The notes under the pieces are model-generated. The model worked only from the letters and a program-made list of their open reading frames with translations, was not told the origin of the DNA and made no database searches. A stretch of 8,790 nucleotides of DNA. Origin: Deltaproteobacteria bacterium. GTDB lineage: Bacteria; Desulfobacterota; DSM-4660; Desulfatiglandales; B25-G16. Positions within the stretch are counted from its first letter, which is position 1, and the number at the start of each line of letters is the position of its first letter. Below are positions 1 to 7,333 of this stretch, piece by piece. The stretch is taken from the NCBI GenBank assembly GCA_020348625.1, contig CP070752.1, positions 915,386-924,175 on the forward strand, read 5' to 3'. The translations under genes were made by a program, and so were the position numbers.

Positions 1-682
1 CCAGAAATGGCCCTTTTCTCTCCGAGCCCTAGGCCACAATTTCGGTGTCAGTCCGCCGGAGGCGGATAAATCGTCGGGATTTCTATAACGAACTGTACCT
101 TCACGCCTTGTAATGCCACGCCTTTTCTGAACGGAGGGGAAGACCTTATATATTTAAATATCCTCTGGCATGGGCATAGGATGCTGTTCGCATAACAAAC
201 CGTGGGGGGCAGTGGGAAGATTAACAGAAGCAGGAATCAAACGCAGACTGAACCCCAGTTAAGAATAACTAGAAATAGGTATGGTGTCCCTCGATTGATT
301 CCCTCTTGCAAATACTCACAGAATATGGTAGAAGCCCCTCAATACTCTCTAAACCGGTTCCTGCGCTGAAGCTGAAGCGAAGCTCGGGCTCCGCTCCCCT
401 CCACAATACAGAGCCCAAACAACCGCGCACAATCTCCCGCTAAGCTGACTTCTTACGCTCGAACACTGTGCTGATTCCAGCTTATTGATAAGGCCTTTCA
501 AACTTTAGAGACAATAGCATCTAAGACTCAAAGGTTCGCCAGCATAACACCAGGTGAACTTCACGTAAGCAAGAGTCAAACGGAGACCCCTCTACAGCGT
601 GTTTCAAAAGATTCATTCCGGGAACGCAAGGTCTGAGCTTGGCCCGAGCCCAGCTGCTTAGTCTGCTGAGAAAGGAGGTGAA
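1..682 (+). repeat. Long imperfect direct repeat, copy 1 (non-coding)
   Basis: This segment recurs at 7402-8090 in the same orientation. Bases 1-60 are identical to 7402-7461. By my hand count about 222 of the first 240 positions match, with one single-base gap, and similarity then falls gradually, with several indels in the second half. No reading frame stays open in both copies, so I see it as non-coding or long decayed. Conserved landmarks are a small hairpin at 52-66 (TCCGCC/GGCGGA), a palindrome ATATTTAAATAT at 150-161, a stem GGGCTC (386-391)/GAGCCC (411-416), and a terminal Shine-Dalgarno-like AAAGGAGGTG at 671-680. Unlike copy 2, no start codon follows that site at a usable distance. 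The window begins exactly where the match begins, so the true left end of this copy is unknown. It accounts for the long gene-free stretch here. Confidence 0.9.
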
Positions 683-849
683 TCGATCGAAACAGAATCC
701 CTTGACAAATGATCTAATAACCCCAATTGTTAACCCCAATCAAGTCATGGCCTGTAGTGTAATGAATCTTAAAAGTAAGACATTGTCTCAGAAGCAGGTC
801 GCCATTTAACTGTTAAAAGAGACAGAAAATAATAAGGAGGTGTTCAACA
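683..849 (+). promoter_or_regulatory. Leader/promoter region of the TRAP module
   Basis: This 167-base gap between repeat copy 1 and dctP is the likely control region of the module. It holds a consensus-like -35 box TTGACA at 702-707, but no good -10 hexamer at 15-19 bases, so the promoter call is weak. A ten-base direct repeat TAACCCCAAT occurs at 718-727 and 731-740 (13-base period), which looks like a tandem operator. A perfect inverted repeat TTTAAC-T-GTTAAA lies at 805-817, inside a possible stem TGTCTC (784-789)/GAGACA (819-824). No regulator gene is in the window. Part of this stretch may also be a decayed start of an SRPBCC gene (see findings). Confidence 0.4.
834..841 (+). promoter_or_regulatory. 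Strong Shine-Dalgarno for dctP
   Basis: AAGGAGGT lies eight bases before the ATG at 850. It is the strongest ribosome-binding site in the module, fitting the high expression a receptor needs relative to its membrane subunits. It fixes the dctP start. Confidence 0.85.
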
Positions 850-1887
850 ATGAAAGAAAAATTACTTATCATTATGACTGCGCTTTTTCTGGTTGCGGTC
901 TCGCTGGCACCTGGTGGTTTGGCTCCTGTAACATCGGCTCAGGCCAAACCGATTGAGATTAAGGTAGCATTCGGTGATAGCTCCGCCAGTGTGTTTTACC
1001 ACTCGGTTCTCGTACCGTGGGGCAAGGAGCTGGAAGCCGCCAGTGATGGCAGGCTCAAGGTCACTCATTTTCATTCAGGTGCTCTGGGGCCTGCCAATGA
1101 ACACTGGGATCTGGCTGTTAAGGGCCTAGCTAATGTCTCCTGGCAGATAACCCTGTTATCTGCAGGGGTTTTCCCTCTGACTGACGCCGTGACGCTGCCC
1201 CCCACAGGGATTCACTCCGCGAAAAAAATGAACGCTGTACTGTGGGAGCTTTATCAAAACAATAAATATTTTCAAAAAGAATACCAGGATGCAAAGATCC
1301 TCTTCTTTGCCGGTGGGCCTCCCCAATGGTACTGGGCGGATAAACCCATTAAGGCTATGCAGGATATCAAGGGACTTCGGATTGGTTCGACCGGCGGACC
1401 TGCTATCGAGGCCATCAAACTGCACGGCGGAACGCCCACCTTTTTCCTGCCTATGGATATGTACGTTGCTCTTCAAAAGGGTACCTTGGATGGGGTAGCC
1501 TTTATTGCCGAGGGTGTAGCCGCGTTCAAACTGGGTGAAATTGCCAAATATGGTTGTGCAATAGACCTCTGCACTTTTCCTGCCGTGGTGGCTATGAACC
1601 ATAGATTTTTCGATAAATTGCCTGCAGATCTCCAGGCGGTGGTAGAGGAAGTTTCGGGCAAGTGGAGCATAAAGGCAGGGAAGATTGTGGATGAGTCAAA
1701 TCTTCATTCCGCGGAGGCCCTGAAGGCCTCAGGTGTTCAAATACACGAGGTGTCCAAGGCCGAGCAAAAAGTGTGGTGGGACGCCTTGAACCCAATGCTG
1801 GACGGATGGATAAAAACCATTAAAGGCTTGGGCATGCCGGGCAGGGAAATCATGGATGAGGTCTTAGATCTCTCGGCAAAATACTAG
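850..1887 (+). CDS. dctP: TRAP transporter solute receptor, DctP family
   Basis: Periplasmic substrate-binding protein of a tripartite ATP-independent (TRAP) importer. It captures an organic anion and hands it to the DctQM membrane pair encoded just downstream. The 345 residues match the family's usual length. A Sec signal peptide is clear: MKEK, a hydrophobic core at about 5-22, and likely cleavage after the AQA at 30-32. The mature part begins IEIKVAFGDS and shows family segments such as the SGALGPANEH region (76-85), the DIKGLRIGSTGG region (172-183) and MDMYVALQKGTLDGV (202-216). The family's ligand-carboxylate Arg normally sits two residues later than R177, in a GLKIR-type motif; here that position is G179. 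The ligand may therefore be bound differently, or R177 may substitute. The start is fixed by the AAGGAGGT at 834. It is the first gene of an apparent operon. The substrate cannot be assigned. Confidence 0.93.
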   Translation: MKEKLLIIMTALFLVAVSLAPGGLAPVTSAQAKPIEIKVAFGDSSASVFYHSVLVPWGKELEAASDGRLKVTHFHSGALGPANEHWDLAVKGLANVSWQITLLSAGVFPLTDAVTLPPTGIHSAKKMNAVLWELYQNNKYFQKEYQDAKILFFAGGPPQWYWADKPIKAMQDIKGLRIGSTGGPAIEAIKLHGGTPTFFLPMDMYVALQKGTLDGVAFIAEGVAAFKLGEIAKYGCAIDLCTFPAVVAMNHRFFDKLPADLQAVVEEVSGKWSIKAGKIVDESNLHSAEALKASGVQIHEVSKAEQKVWWDALNPMLDGWIKTIKGLGMPGREIMDEVLDLSAKY

Positions 1888-1936
1888 ATGAATGATACCT
1901 ATGGGAAGCTAATCAAGTCCTGGATACTTTAGAAAA

Positions 1937-1994
1937 GGCAGGCCGGGGGCCACCAAAAGCATTCCTCTCTTGAGGCACATGAGTCCGGCCTGCC
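1937..1994 (+). other. Intergenic GC-rich hairpin between dctP and dctQ
   Basis: GGCAGGCCGG (1937-1946) is perfectly complementary to CCGGCCTGCC (1985-1994), with a 38-base loop. No U-run follows, so it is not a classic intrinsic terminator. In binding-protein transport operons a stem-loop after the receptor gene often protects the upstream mRNA or damps downstream expression, giving receptor in excess of permease. I infer that role here. The stem also covers the earliest possible dctQ starts (TTG 1970, ATG 1979), which argues for a later start. Confidence 0.6.
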
Positions 1995-2017
1995 CAAGAT
2001 TATGGCAGGCAGTTGAA

Positions 2018-2524
2018 ATGGCAGAACAAAAAGACAGTCCGATCATGAGAACCCATGTAGTGCTATATAGGATAAGCAAGGCAGTCTCTTATGTCGGGAT
2101 GGCCATGGCGGTGCTTATGATGCTGATGATCGTCGTGGATGTGATCTTGCGCTTTGGTTTCAATAAGCCGATTCTCGGCAGTGTGGAGATTGCCTCATAT
2201 ATGTTAAGCATTATCGCTTTTACTGCTATTCCCTTTGTGGAAAGCGAAGAAGGACATATTGTCATTCCCCTTCTGTTCGACCGATTTTCTAAGAAGGTGC
2301 GTCTTTATATAAATACACTTACAGGTGTTATCGGATTAGGGATACTGGTTTTGATTGGTTTGGCCAGTTTCCTCCTGGCGGTTGAGTACCTGCACAGGGG
2401 TAAAGTAACCCAAGTATTAAGCATCCCTTTATATCCGTTCGTATTCATCGCTGCGTTGTGTATATCACTATACGCGATTATTTTGGTAGTGAACGCCATA
2501 AAGTACATCTATCTTAACAGATAA
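2018..2524 (+). CDS. dctQ: TRAP transporter small permease subunit, DctQ family
   Basis: Small membrane subunit of the TRAP importer, which forms a complex with DctM and helps dock the receptor. From ATG 2018 it has 168 residues with four hydrophobic segments (roughly 23-43, 53-72, 91-117 and 132-160 from this start). Family motifs are visible: VVDVILRFGFNKPILGSVEI, where Asp and Arg are typical, then EEGHIVIPLLFDRF after the second segment, and a PLYPFVF stretch before the last helix. The frame is open back to a TTG at 1970 and an ATG at 1979, but these lie in or beside the 1937-1994 hairpin and lack a good ribosome-binding site. ATG 2018 has only a weak AGGC upstream, and ATG 2045 is also possible. 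The true start is uncertain by up to 25 codons. It ends 25 bases before dctM. Confidence 0.88.
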   Translation: MAEQKDSPIMRTHVVLYRISKAVSYVGMAMAVLMMLMIVVDVILRFGFNKPILGSVEIASYMLSIIAFTAIPFVESEEGHIVIPLLFDRFSKKVRLYINTLTGVIGLGILVLIGLASFLLAVEYLHRGKVTQVLSIPLYPFVFIAALCISLYAIILVVNAIKYIYLNR

Positions 2525-2537
2525 GAGTCGTTTCTTT

Positions 2538-2544
2538 GGAGAGG
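2538..2544 (+). promoter_or_regulatory. Shine-Dalgarno supporting the TTG start of dctM
   Basis: GGAGAGG lies five bases before the TTG at 2550. The TTG opens a MDPL... N terminus typical of DctM proteins, so this site settles the choice of a non-ATG start. Confidence 0.7.
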
Positions 2545-2549
2545 TTACA

Positions 2550-3848
2550 TTGGACCCCTTGATCTTAGGCTCGCTGGGACTGGCGATCATGCTGGTACTC
2601 ATTTTTTTAAGAATGCCTATCGGTCTTGTAATGGGTGCGGTAGGTTTTGCAGGGCTGGTGTATCTGTGCGGATTTGAAGTCGCTTTCAACAACCTGGCAA
2701 TTACCGCTTTCGGAAACACAACTATCTACGCACTCACCGTATTGCCTTTGTTTCTTTTAATGGGGCAAATCACTGTTGTAGCGGATATGAGTAAGGATGT
2801 ATATTCCGCTACCTACAAGTGGTTTGGACATTTACCCGGCGGAGTTGCCATTGCCACTACGGCAGCTTGTGCCGGTTTCGCGGCTATATGCGGAGACGCT
2901 ATTACAGGCACTGCTACCATGGCAACCATTGCGCTGCCTGAGATGCGCAAATATAACTACAGCATGGAACATGCCAGCGGATGTATTGCAGCCGGTGGAA
3001 CGCTCGGCATTTTGATCCCGCCTAGTATCATACTCATTCTCTATGGCGTTATTACGGAACAATCCATCGGCAGCCTTTTTATTGCCGGTTTTCTGCCCGG
3101 GGTACTTCTTGCAGTCTTGTATATTATAGTGAGTATCGCAATGTGTACGATCAGTCCCAAACATGGGCCCAGGGGGCCAAAATTCAGCTTCATGGAACAG
3201 TTAGCCGAGCTTAAACATGTGTGGGCTATTCTGGTTCTTTTTGCCCTGATTATCGGCGGTATTTATACAGGACTCTTCACGCCTACGGAGGCCGGGGCTA
3301 TTGGGGCATTCGGTTCACTTGTTATCCTGCTAATAAAGAGAAAATTTACCGGCAAAAATATCTATACGGCTTTGATGGAAACAATGAGGCTGATGGGCTT
3401 CATCTTCCTTATCCTTATAGGTGCAATGATTTTTTCAGTTTTTCTCTCTTTGAGTAAAATGCCTTTCGCTCTGACAGATCTTATGATCGGGCTTGGCCTG
3501 TCTCCTGTAAGCACCATCTTAATAATCATATTTCTTTTCATTATTTTTGGTTGTGTCATTGATTCATTAGCCCTTGTCCTGCTGTTCACACCCATCTTCT
3601 TCCCGGTGGTTTCAAGTATTGGGTTTAACCCTCTCTGGTTTGGGGTTATCATCGTGATCGTGATGCAGCAGGGAATGATGACACCTCCTATTGGTATGAG
3701 TTGTTTCATCATTAATGCCGTTGCCAGAGATGTACCGCTTGTCACTGTCTTTAAAGGGGTAATGCCTTTTTGGGTAGCCACTATAGTAATCATTATAATG
3801 CTGATAGCTTTTCCTCAGATCGCACTTTTTCTGCCGGGTATTATGTAA
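2550..3848 (+). CDS. dctM: TRAP transporter large permease subunit, DctM family
   Basis: Large subunit of the TRAP importer, the ion-coupled (usually Na+) transport channel in the inner membrane. Its 432 residues and a dozen or so hydrophobic segments fit the family. Characteristic stretches in order: MPIGLVMGAVGFAG (22-35), LPLFLLMGQ (65-73), GFAAICGDAITGTATMATIALPEM (109-132), GTLGILIPPS with the conserved PPS (150-159), FTPTEAGAIGAFGSL (243-257), CVIDSLALVLLFTPIFFPV (335-353) and TPPIGMSCFIINAV (378-391). Translation starts at TTG 2550, supported by GGAGAGG at 2538-2544. The TAA stop at 3846-3848 is followed at once by the ATG of the next gene in the same reading frame, so the two are probably translationally coupled. 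A normal DctM C-terminal end (FLPGIM) shows that the stop is at the expected place. Confidence 0.95.
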   Translation: MDPLILGSLGLAIMLVLIFLRMPIGLVMGAVGFAGLVYLCGFEVAFNNLAITAFGNTTIYALTVLPLFLLMGQITVVADMSKDVYSATYKWFGHLPGGVAIATTAACAGFAAICGDAITGTATMATIALPEMRKYNYSMEHASGCIAAGGTLGILIPPSIILILYGVITEQSIGSLFIAGFLPGVLLAVLYIIVSIAMCTISPKHGPRGPKFSFMEQLAELKHVWAILVLFALIIGGIYTGLFTPTEAGAIGAFGSLVILLIKRKFTGKNIYTALMETMRLMGFIFLILIGAMIFSVFLSLSKMPFALTDLMIGLGLSPVSTILIIIFLFIIFGCVIDSLALVLLFTPIFFPVVSSIGFNPLWFGVIIVIVMQQGMMTPPIGMSCFIINAVARDVPLVTVFKGVMPFWVATIVIIIMLIAFPQIALFLPGIM

Positions 3849-4787
3849 ATGAATCTAACCTTTCGCTCTGATATCGTATGGCCCTGGGGCCTGTTTTTTT
3901 CACAGCTGGCGGAGTTCCTGAGTGGGGAGATACCTGCGCTTAAGAAAGTGAAGATAGATCTTGTTATGGGCGATTTGTTGACGGTTCAGGCAATCGCCGA
4001 CGGGGAAGCCGATGTGGCATTTACGACCCCTCCGGCCTGCGTGGCGATGGGATACAGGGGTGTAGGCTATTTTAACAAGAAATTGACAAATTTGAGGGCT
4101 ATAGGTTCCTTACCCCATGATGACAGAATGATATGGGCTGTACCAGCGGATTCTCAGATTTCCAGTATAAAGGATATGATAGATCATCCCATGCGACTGG
4201 TGCTGGCAAATAAGGATTTCCCGGTTCGTTTCGCAGTGGAGAAAATCCTGGAGGCCTATGGCACGTCCATTGATGACCTTAAACAAAAGGGCTGGCAAGT
4301 TATCGAGGAGAGCCACTGTTTAAAGATCCCAACATTAGTGCTGGATGGCAGGGCGGACGCAGTGATACATGAAGGAAGAATGACACCGGGGTGGATGGAG
4401 CTTGGAAAAACCTGCAAGATGAGATACTTACCTGTGGATGTGCCTGTACTGGAAGAACTTGAGAGCAAATATGGTTTCAGGAAAGCAGTCCTTTCCAAGT
4501 GGATGTTTCCCGGTATGGAAGAAGACATTCCATGTGTAGATTTTGCAGACTGGCTGTTATTTACCCGTGATGATGTGCCCGAGGATCTCATCTATCTTCT
4601 AACAAAAACGCTCATAGAAAGACGTGAAGGCCTGATTGAGTTTCATTTCAGGGGCATACAGCAAGGCTTTAATGTGGTGACCTGTCCTGTTGACCCGGCG
4701 CAGATGAATAAAAATATCGGCAATATCCCATTACACAAAGGCGCCGAACAATATTACAAAGAGCAAGGGCTTCTTGAGTATACATAA
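3849..4787 (+). CDS. TAXI-like TRAP solute-binding protein lacking a signal peptide
   Basis: Resembles the TAXI class of TRAP receptors, a fold family distinct from DctP. TAXI-like features include an N-terminal WPWGLFFSQLAEFL stretch (11-24), VQAIADGEADVAFTTPPA (46-63), NLRAIGSLP (81-89), and the C-terminal GNIPLHKGAEQYYKEQG (291-307), which matches the usual TAXI ending before an acidic tail. The protein starts directly at the first domain strand (MNLTF) with no signal peptide or anchor, so it should stay in the cytoplasm unless carried otherwise. It follows the dctM stop codon with zero spacing and in the same frame; only a weak GGGT (3836-3839) could serve as its own ribosome-binding site. 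A second receptor of another class in a DctP-type operon is odd. It might be a cytosolic ligand sensor or chaperone for the imported substrate, or an NMT1/THI5-like enzyme. Function is not established. Confidence 0.78.
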   Translation: MNLTFRSDIVWPWGLFFSQLAEFLSGEIPALKKVKIDLVMGDLLTVQAIADGEADVAFTTPPACVAMGYRGVGYFNKKLTNLRAIGSLPHDDRMIWAVPADSQISSIKDMIDHPMRLVLANKDFPVRFAVEKILEAYGTSIDDLKQKGWQVIEESHCLKIPTLVLDGRADAVIHEGRMTPGWMELGKTCKMRYLPVDVPVLEELESKYGFRKAVLSKWMFPGMEEDIPCVDFADWLLFTRDDVPEDLIYLLTKTLIERREGLIEFHFRGIQQGFNVVTCPVDPAQMNKNIGNIPLHKGAEQYYKEQGLLEYT

Positions 4788-4808
4788 TCAAAATGAGGGA
4801 TTACTGTT

Positions 4809-6752
4809 ATGGCAAGTGCATACCCTAAGTTATTAGAGCCCGGGGTAATCGGGAATATAAGGCTAAAGAATCGGATAATCAAGGCCCCCCAACATACCGG
4901 ATTAGCCAATCCTGACGGTTCGGTAACCGACAGGATGATAAGATATTATAAGGAGGTGGCCATGGGCGGGCCCAGCATGGTCATTGTCGAGTATGCATAC
5001 GTGGATAATGACGCCAGCAGAGCGTCACCATGCCAACTTGCCATTTCCAGCATGGACCATATCGCAGGGCTCTCTCTGCTGGCACAGACTATCCAGGCTA
5101 ACGGCGCAAAGGCCGCAATACAGATTTCCCATGCCGGAAGGCAGAAGTTCACTCTATCCGGGCCCATAAAGGCGCCTTCTACCGTCCCATGGGAAGAGAT
5201 TTACGCCGCGGGCTGCCCACCCCCTGATGTTATCACTTTCGAAGAGATCCAACAGGTAATAAAGTCTTTCGGGGTGGCAGCAAAAAGAGCCCAGATCGCA
5301 GATTTCGATATGGTAGAAATCCATGCATGTCATGGTTACCTAATCTCCAACTTCCTCTCCCCCCGCACCAACAAACGCACGGACTGGTACGGAGGTTCTC
5401 TGGAAAATCGGATGCGTTTTTTGCTTGAGCTCGTTGAGGAGGTTGTCGGCCAGGTAGGCCAGGATTATCCGGTGTGTGTGAGATTGAGCGGTATTGACTA
5501 TGAGCCGGATGGTACGACAATCGAGGAGACTATAGAGCTGTCTAAGCGTCTAGAGACCATGGGTGTTGCCGTTATTCATATGTCAGGAGGCAACCACCAT
5601 CAGACCATTCATGAGGTCAGCCCAATGGGCATGTCCTTGGCTCACAATGTATGGGCGGCGGATGCCGTTAAAAAGGAAGTTACCATACCGGTTATCGCCT
5701 CTGGTTCAATAACAACCCCGGATTTGGCAGAAGAAATCCTTAATGAAGGTAAAGGCGATTTTATCGGCCTGGGCAGGCCTCTCTGGGCGGACCCCTACTG
5801 GCCCCAAAAGGTGATGGAAGGCAGGCCCGAGGATATCAGACCCTGCATACGTTGTAATGATGGATGTTTGGCGAGAGGCGATCATCTTGCCAAAACCGTC
5901 TCATGCACTGTAAACGTCGCATTGTGCCGGGAAGAAGAATTTGAGATCAGGAAGGCGGAACACCCCAGAAAAGTGGCTGTTGTAGGCGGTGGGCCAGCTG
6001 GTATGGAGGCCGCAAGAATATGTGCGCTCAGGGGCCACAATGTAACCCTATTTGAAAAACGCCAACTGGGCGGCGCCCTTATTGAAGCCTCCGTTCCCGA
6101 TTTCAAGGCTGATCTGAAACCTCTCATTAGCTACATGGTCACCCAGATGGACAAACTGAAAATTAGCGTAATCTACGAAGAAGCAACGATTGAATCGCTT
6201 AGGGATGGCAGTTTTTATGCCGTTATTGTAGCTACAGGATCAACTCTTGCATTGCCGGATGTACCGGGTATTCATAGTAACAACGTGACCGATGCGCTGC
6301 AGGTTCTCAATGGTAGTGCGCAGACCGGAAAGAGAGTCGCCGTTATCGGTTCAGGTATGGTGGGTACAGAGGTGGGTTTGTATCTGGCTGAACAGGGTAA
6401 AGAAGTCCTATTTATTGAGATGATGGACACCATTATGAATGGCACTACGCCTGATGAAAAGCAGGTCTATGAATTACGGTTTGAGGAATGCAATGTTTCT
6501 TTTCATACGGGTCAAAGACTGGAAAGTATATCGGGGAACCATATTATCACAGTGGACCGATTCGGCAGCCGCACTGAGATGTCCGCGGACAGTGTTGTAC
6601 TTGCAAGTGGCTTCAACCCGAATAGAGGTCTTATTGAAGGCCTGATGGATGAGCCGACCCTGAAGATTTTCGAGGCAGGGGATTGTGTGAGGCCGAGAAA
6701 GATACTGGACGCAATACTGGAAGGACATCTTGCAGCCAAGCTCTTGGATTAA
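4809..6752 (+). CDS. NADH:flavin oxidoreductase / 2,4-dienoyl-CoA reductase-like enoate reductase (FMN, [4Fe-4S], FAD)
   Basis: Probable C=C bond reductase of the FadH/BaiCD/BaiH class, passing electrons from NAD(P)H through FAD and an iron-sulfur cluster to FMN. The 647 residues fit the family (E. coli FadH about 670). Residues 1-340 form the old-yellow-enzyme barrel: PKLLEPGVIGNIRLKNRII (6-24), QISHAGRQ (105-112), HACHGYLISNFLSP (172-185) with H175 and candidate proton donor Y177, YGGSLENR (194-201), and GLGRPLWADP (320-329) for FMN phosphate. The cluster ligands are C346, C349, C353 and C366. The usual NPxxG after the last Cys is NVALC here. FAD- and NAD-binding loops are GGGPAG (393-398) and GSGMVG (514-519), with the FAD-closing GD at 624-625. 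GAGGGA at 4795-4800 sets the start. Its place after the TRAP genes suggests that it acts on the imported acid; the true substrate is unknown. Confidence 0.92.
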   Translation: MASAYPKLLEPGVIGNIRLKNRIIKAPQHTGLANPDGSVTDRMIRYYKEVAMGGPSMVIVEYAYVDNDASRASPCQLAISSMDHIAGLSLLAQTIQANGAKAAIQISHAGRQKFTLSGPIKAPSTVPWEEIYAAGCPPPDVITFEEIQQVIKSFGVAAKRAQIADFDMVEIHACHGYLISNFLSPRTNKRTDWYGGSLENRMRFLLELVEEVVGQVGQDYPVCVRLSGIDYEPDGTTIEETIELSKRLETMGVAVIHMSGGNHHQTIHEVSPMGMSLAHNVWAADAVKKEVTIPVIASGSITTPDLAEEILNEGKGDFIGLGRPLWADPYWPQKVMEGRPEDIRPCIRCNDGCLARGDHLAKTVSCTVNVALCREEEFEIRKAEHPRKVAVVGGGPAGMEAARICALRGHNVTLFEKRQLGGALIEASVPDFKADLKPLISYMVTQMDKLKISVIYEEATIESLRDGSFYAVIVATGSTLALPDVPGIHSNNVTDALQVLNGSAQTGKRVAVIGSGMVGTEVGLYLAEQGKEVLFIEMMDTIMNGTTPDEKQVYELRFEECNVSFHTGQRLESISGNHIITVDRFGSRTEMSADSVVLASGFNPNRGLIEGLMDEPTLKIFEAGDCVRPRKILDAILEGHLAAKLLD

Positions 6753-6823
6753 CGAATCCACAACCCTTACACCCTGCAAGCTATGATAGGTTTTAGAAAA
6801 ATGGGAAAGAAAGGAGATGAAAC

Positions 6824-7333
6824 ATGGAACAGAGGACATGGGAAAGAATGTGGCCCCCGGAATTGCCCTATGACCACTCAGGTATGACCCTTGAAAAGGC
6901 CCTGATAATCATCGAGGGTGCAAAGAAAAAAGCTACGCAAATGGGCTTTAATATGACTTTGGTGGTTTGCGATGCCTCGGGAAACATGGTAGCCCTCCAG
7001 AAAATGGACGATGCAGCGCTCCTGAGTATTGAGGTAGCGGGCAACAAGGCCCGTACGGCCGTGTTCGGCAAGATCCCCACCTATATGTGGCGGGGATTCT
7101 TCGGAGGCACCGACCCGGAGATACCACCCCTATGGTTCCATAGTAACTGGATCGCATTTATGGGCGGGTTCCCGGTTGTTATGAATAATATGATTATCGG
7201 GGGATTCGGATCCTCGGGCGCGACCTGGGAGGATGGAGTCATAGCCAGAGCCGGCCTGACCGCCTTGGGCGCTGATACGGGAGCCCTGGATGAATGTCTG
7301 AAAATGTATGGAATTCCACGGGAAAAATGGTAG
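6824..7333 (+). CDS. GlcG/HbpS family protein (DUF336)
   Basis: A small soluble protein of the GlcG/HbpS family. Members include a heme-binding sensor component (HbpS) and GlcG-type proteins of unknown biochemical role in glycolate and other organic-acid operons. Family motifs: TLEKALIIIEGAKKKATQMG (22-41), VVCDASGNMVALQKMDDA (47-64), NKARTA (74-79), and GGFPVVMNNMIIGGFGSSGATWEDGVIARAGLTAL (114-148). No signal peptide is visible, so it is likely cytoplasmic. Its 169 residues are a little longer than the roughly 135-145 common for the family, owing to a Pro/Trp-rich N-terminal extension and an insert at about 88-105 (WRGFFGGTDPEIPPLW). A good AAGGAG at 6811-6816 lies seven bases before the ATG. 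The 71-base gap after the reductase gene shows no terminator, so it is probably in the same operon. The exact role here is unknown. Confidence 0.87.
   Translation: MEQRTWERMWPPELPYDHSGMTLEKALIIIEGAKKKATQMGFNMTLVVCDASGNMVALQKMDDAALLSIEVAGNKARTAVFGKIPTYMWRGFFGGTDPEIPPLWFHSNWIAFMGGFPVVMNNMIIGGFGSSGATWEDGVIARAGLTALGADTGALDECLKMYGIPREKW

Noticed and set aside
1..682. Group II intron or insertion sequence as identity of the repeat
   Set aside because: I see no domain V-like hairpin, reverse transcriptase, transposase, terminal inverted repeats or target-site duplication.
521..739. Minus-strand open frame in repeat copy 1, with a partly similar frame at 7916-8161
   Set aside because: The two share only a short stretch around PGMNL-KHAVE, as expected from DNA similarity. 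The frames shift between copies, and the second one runs into the SRPBCC gene.
1156..1602. Minus-strand open frame of 148 codons
   Set aside because: It is a shadow of dctP, which has a strong family match and start site; the antisense product has no recognisable domain.
3362..3793. Minus-strand open frame of 143 codons
   Set aside because: It is antisense to the transmembrane region of dctM; its composition follows from the opposite strand.
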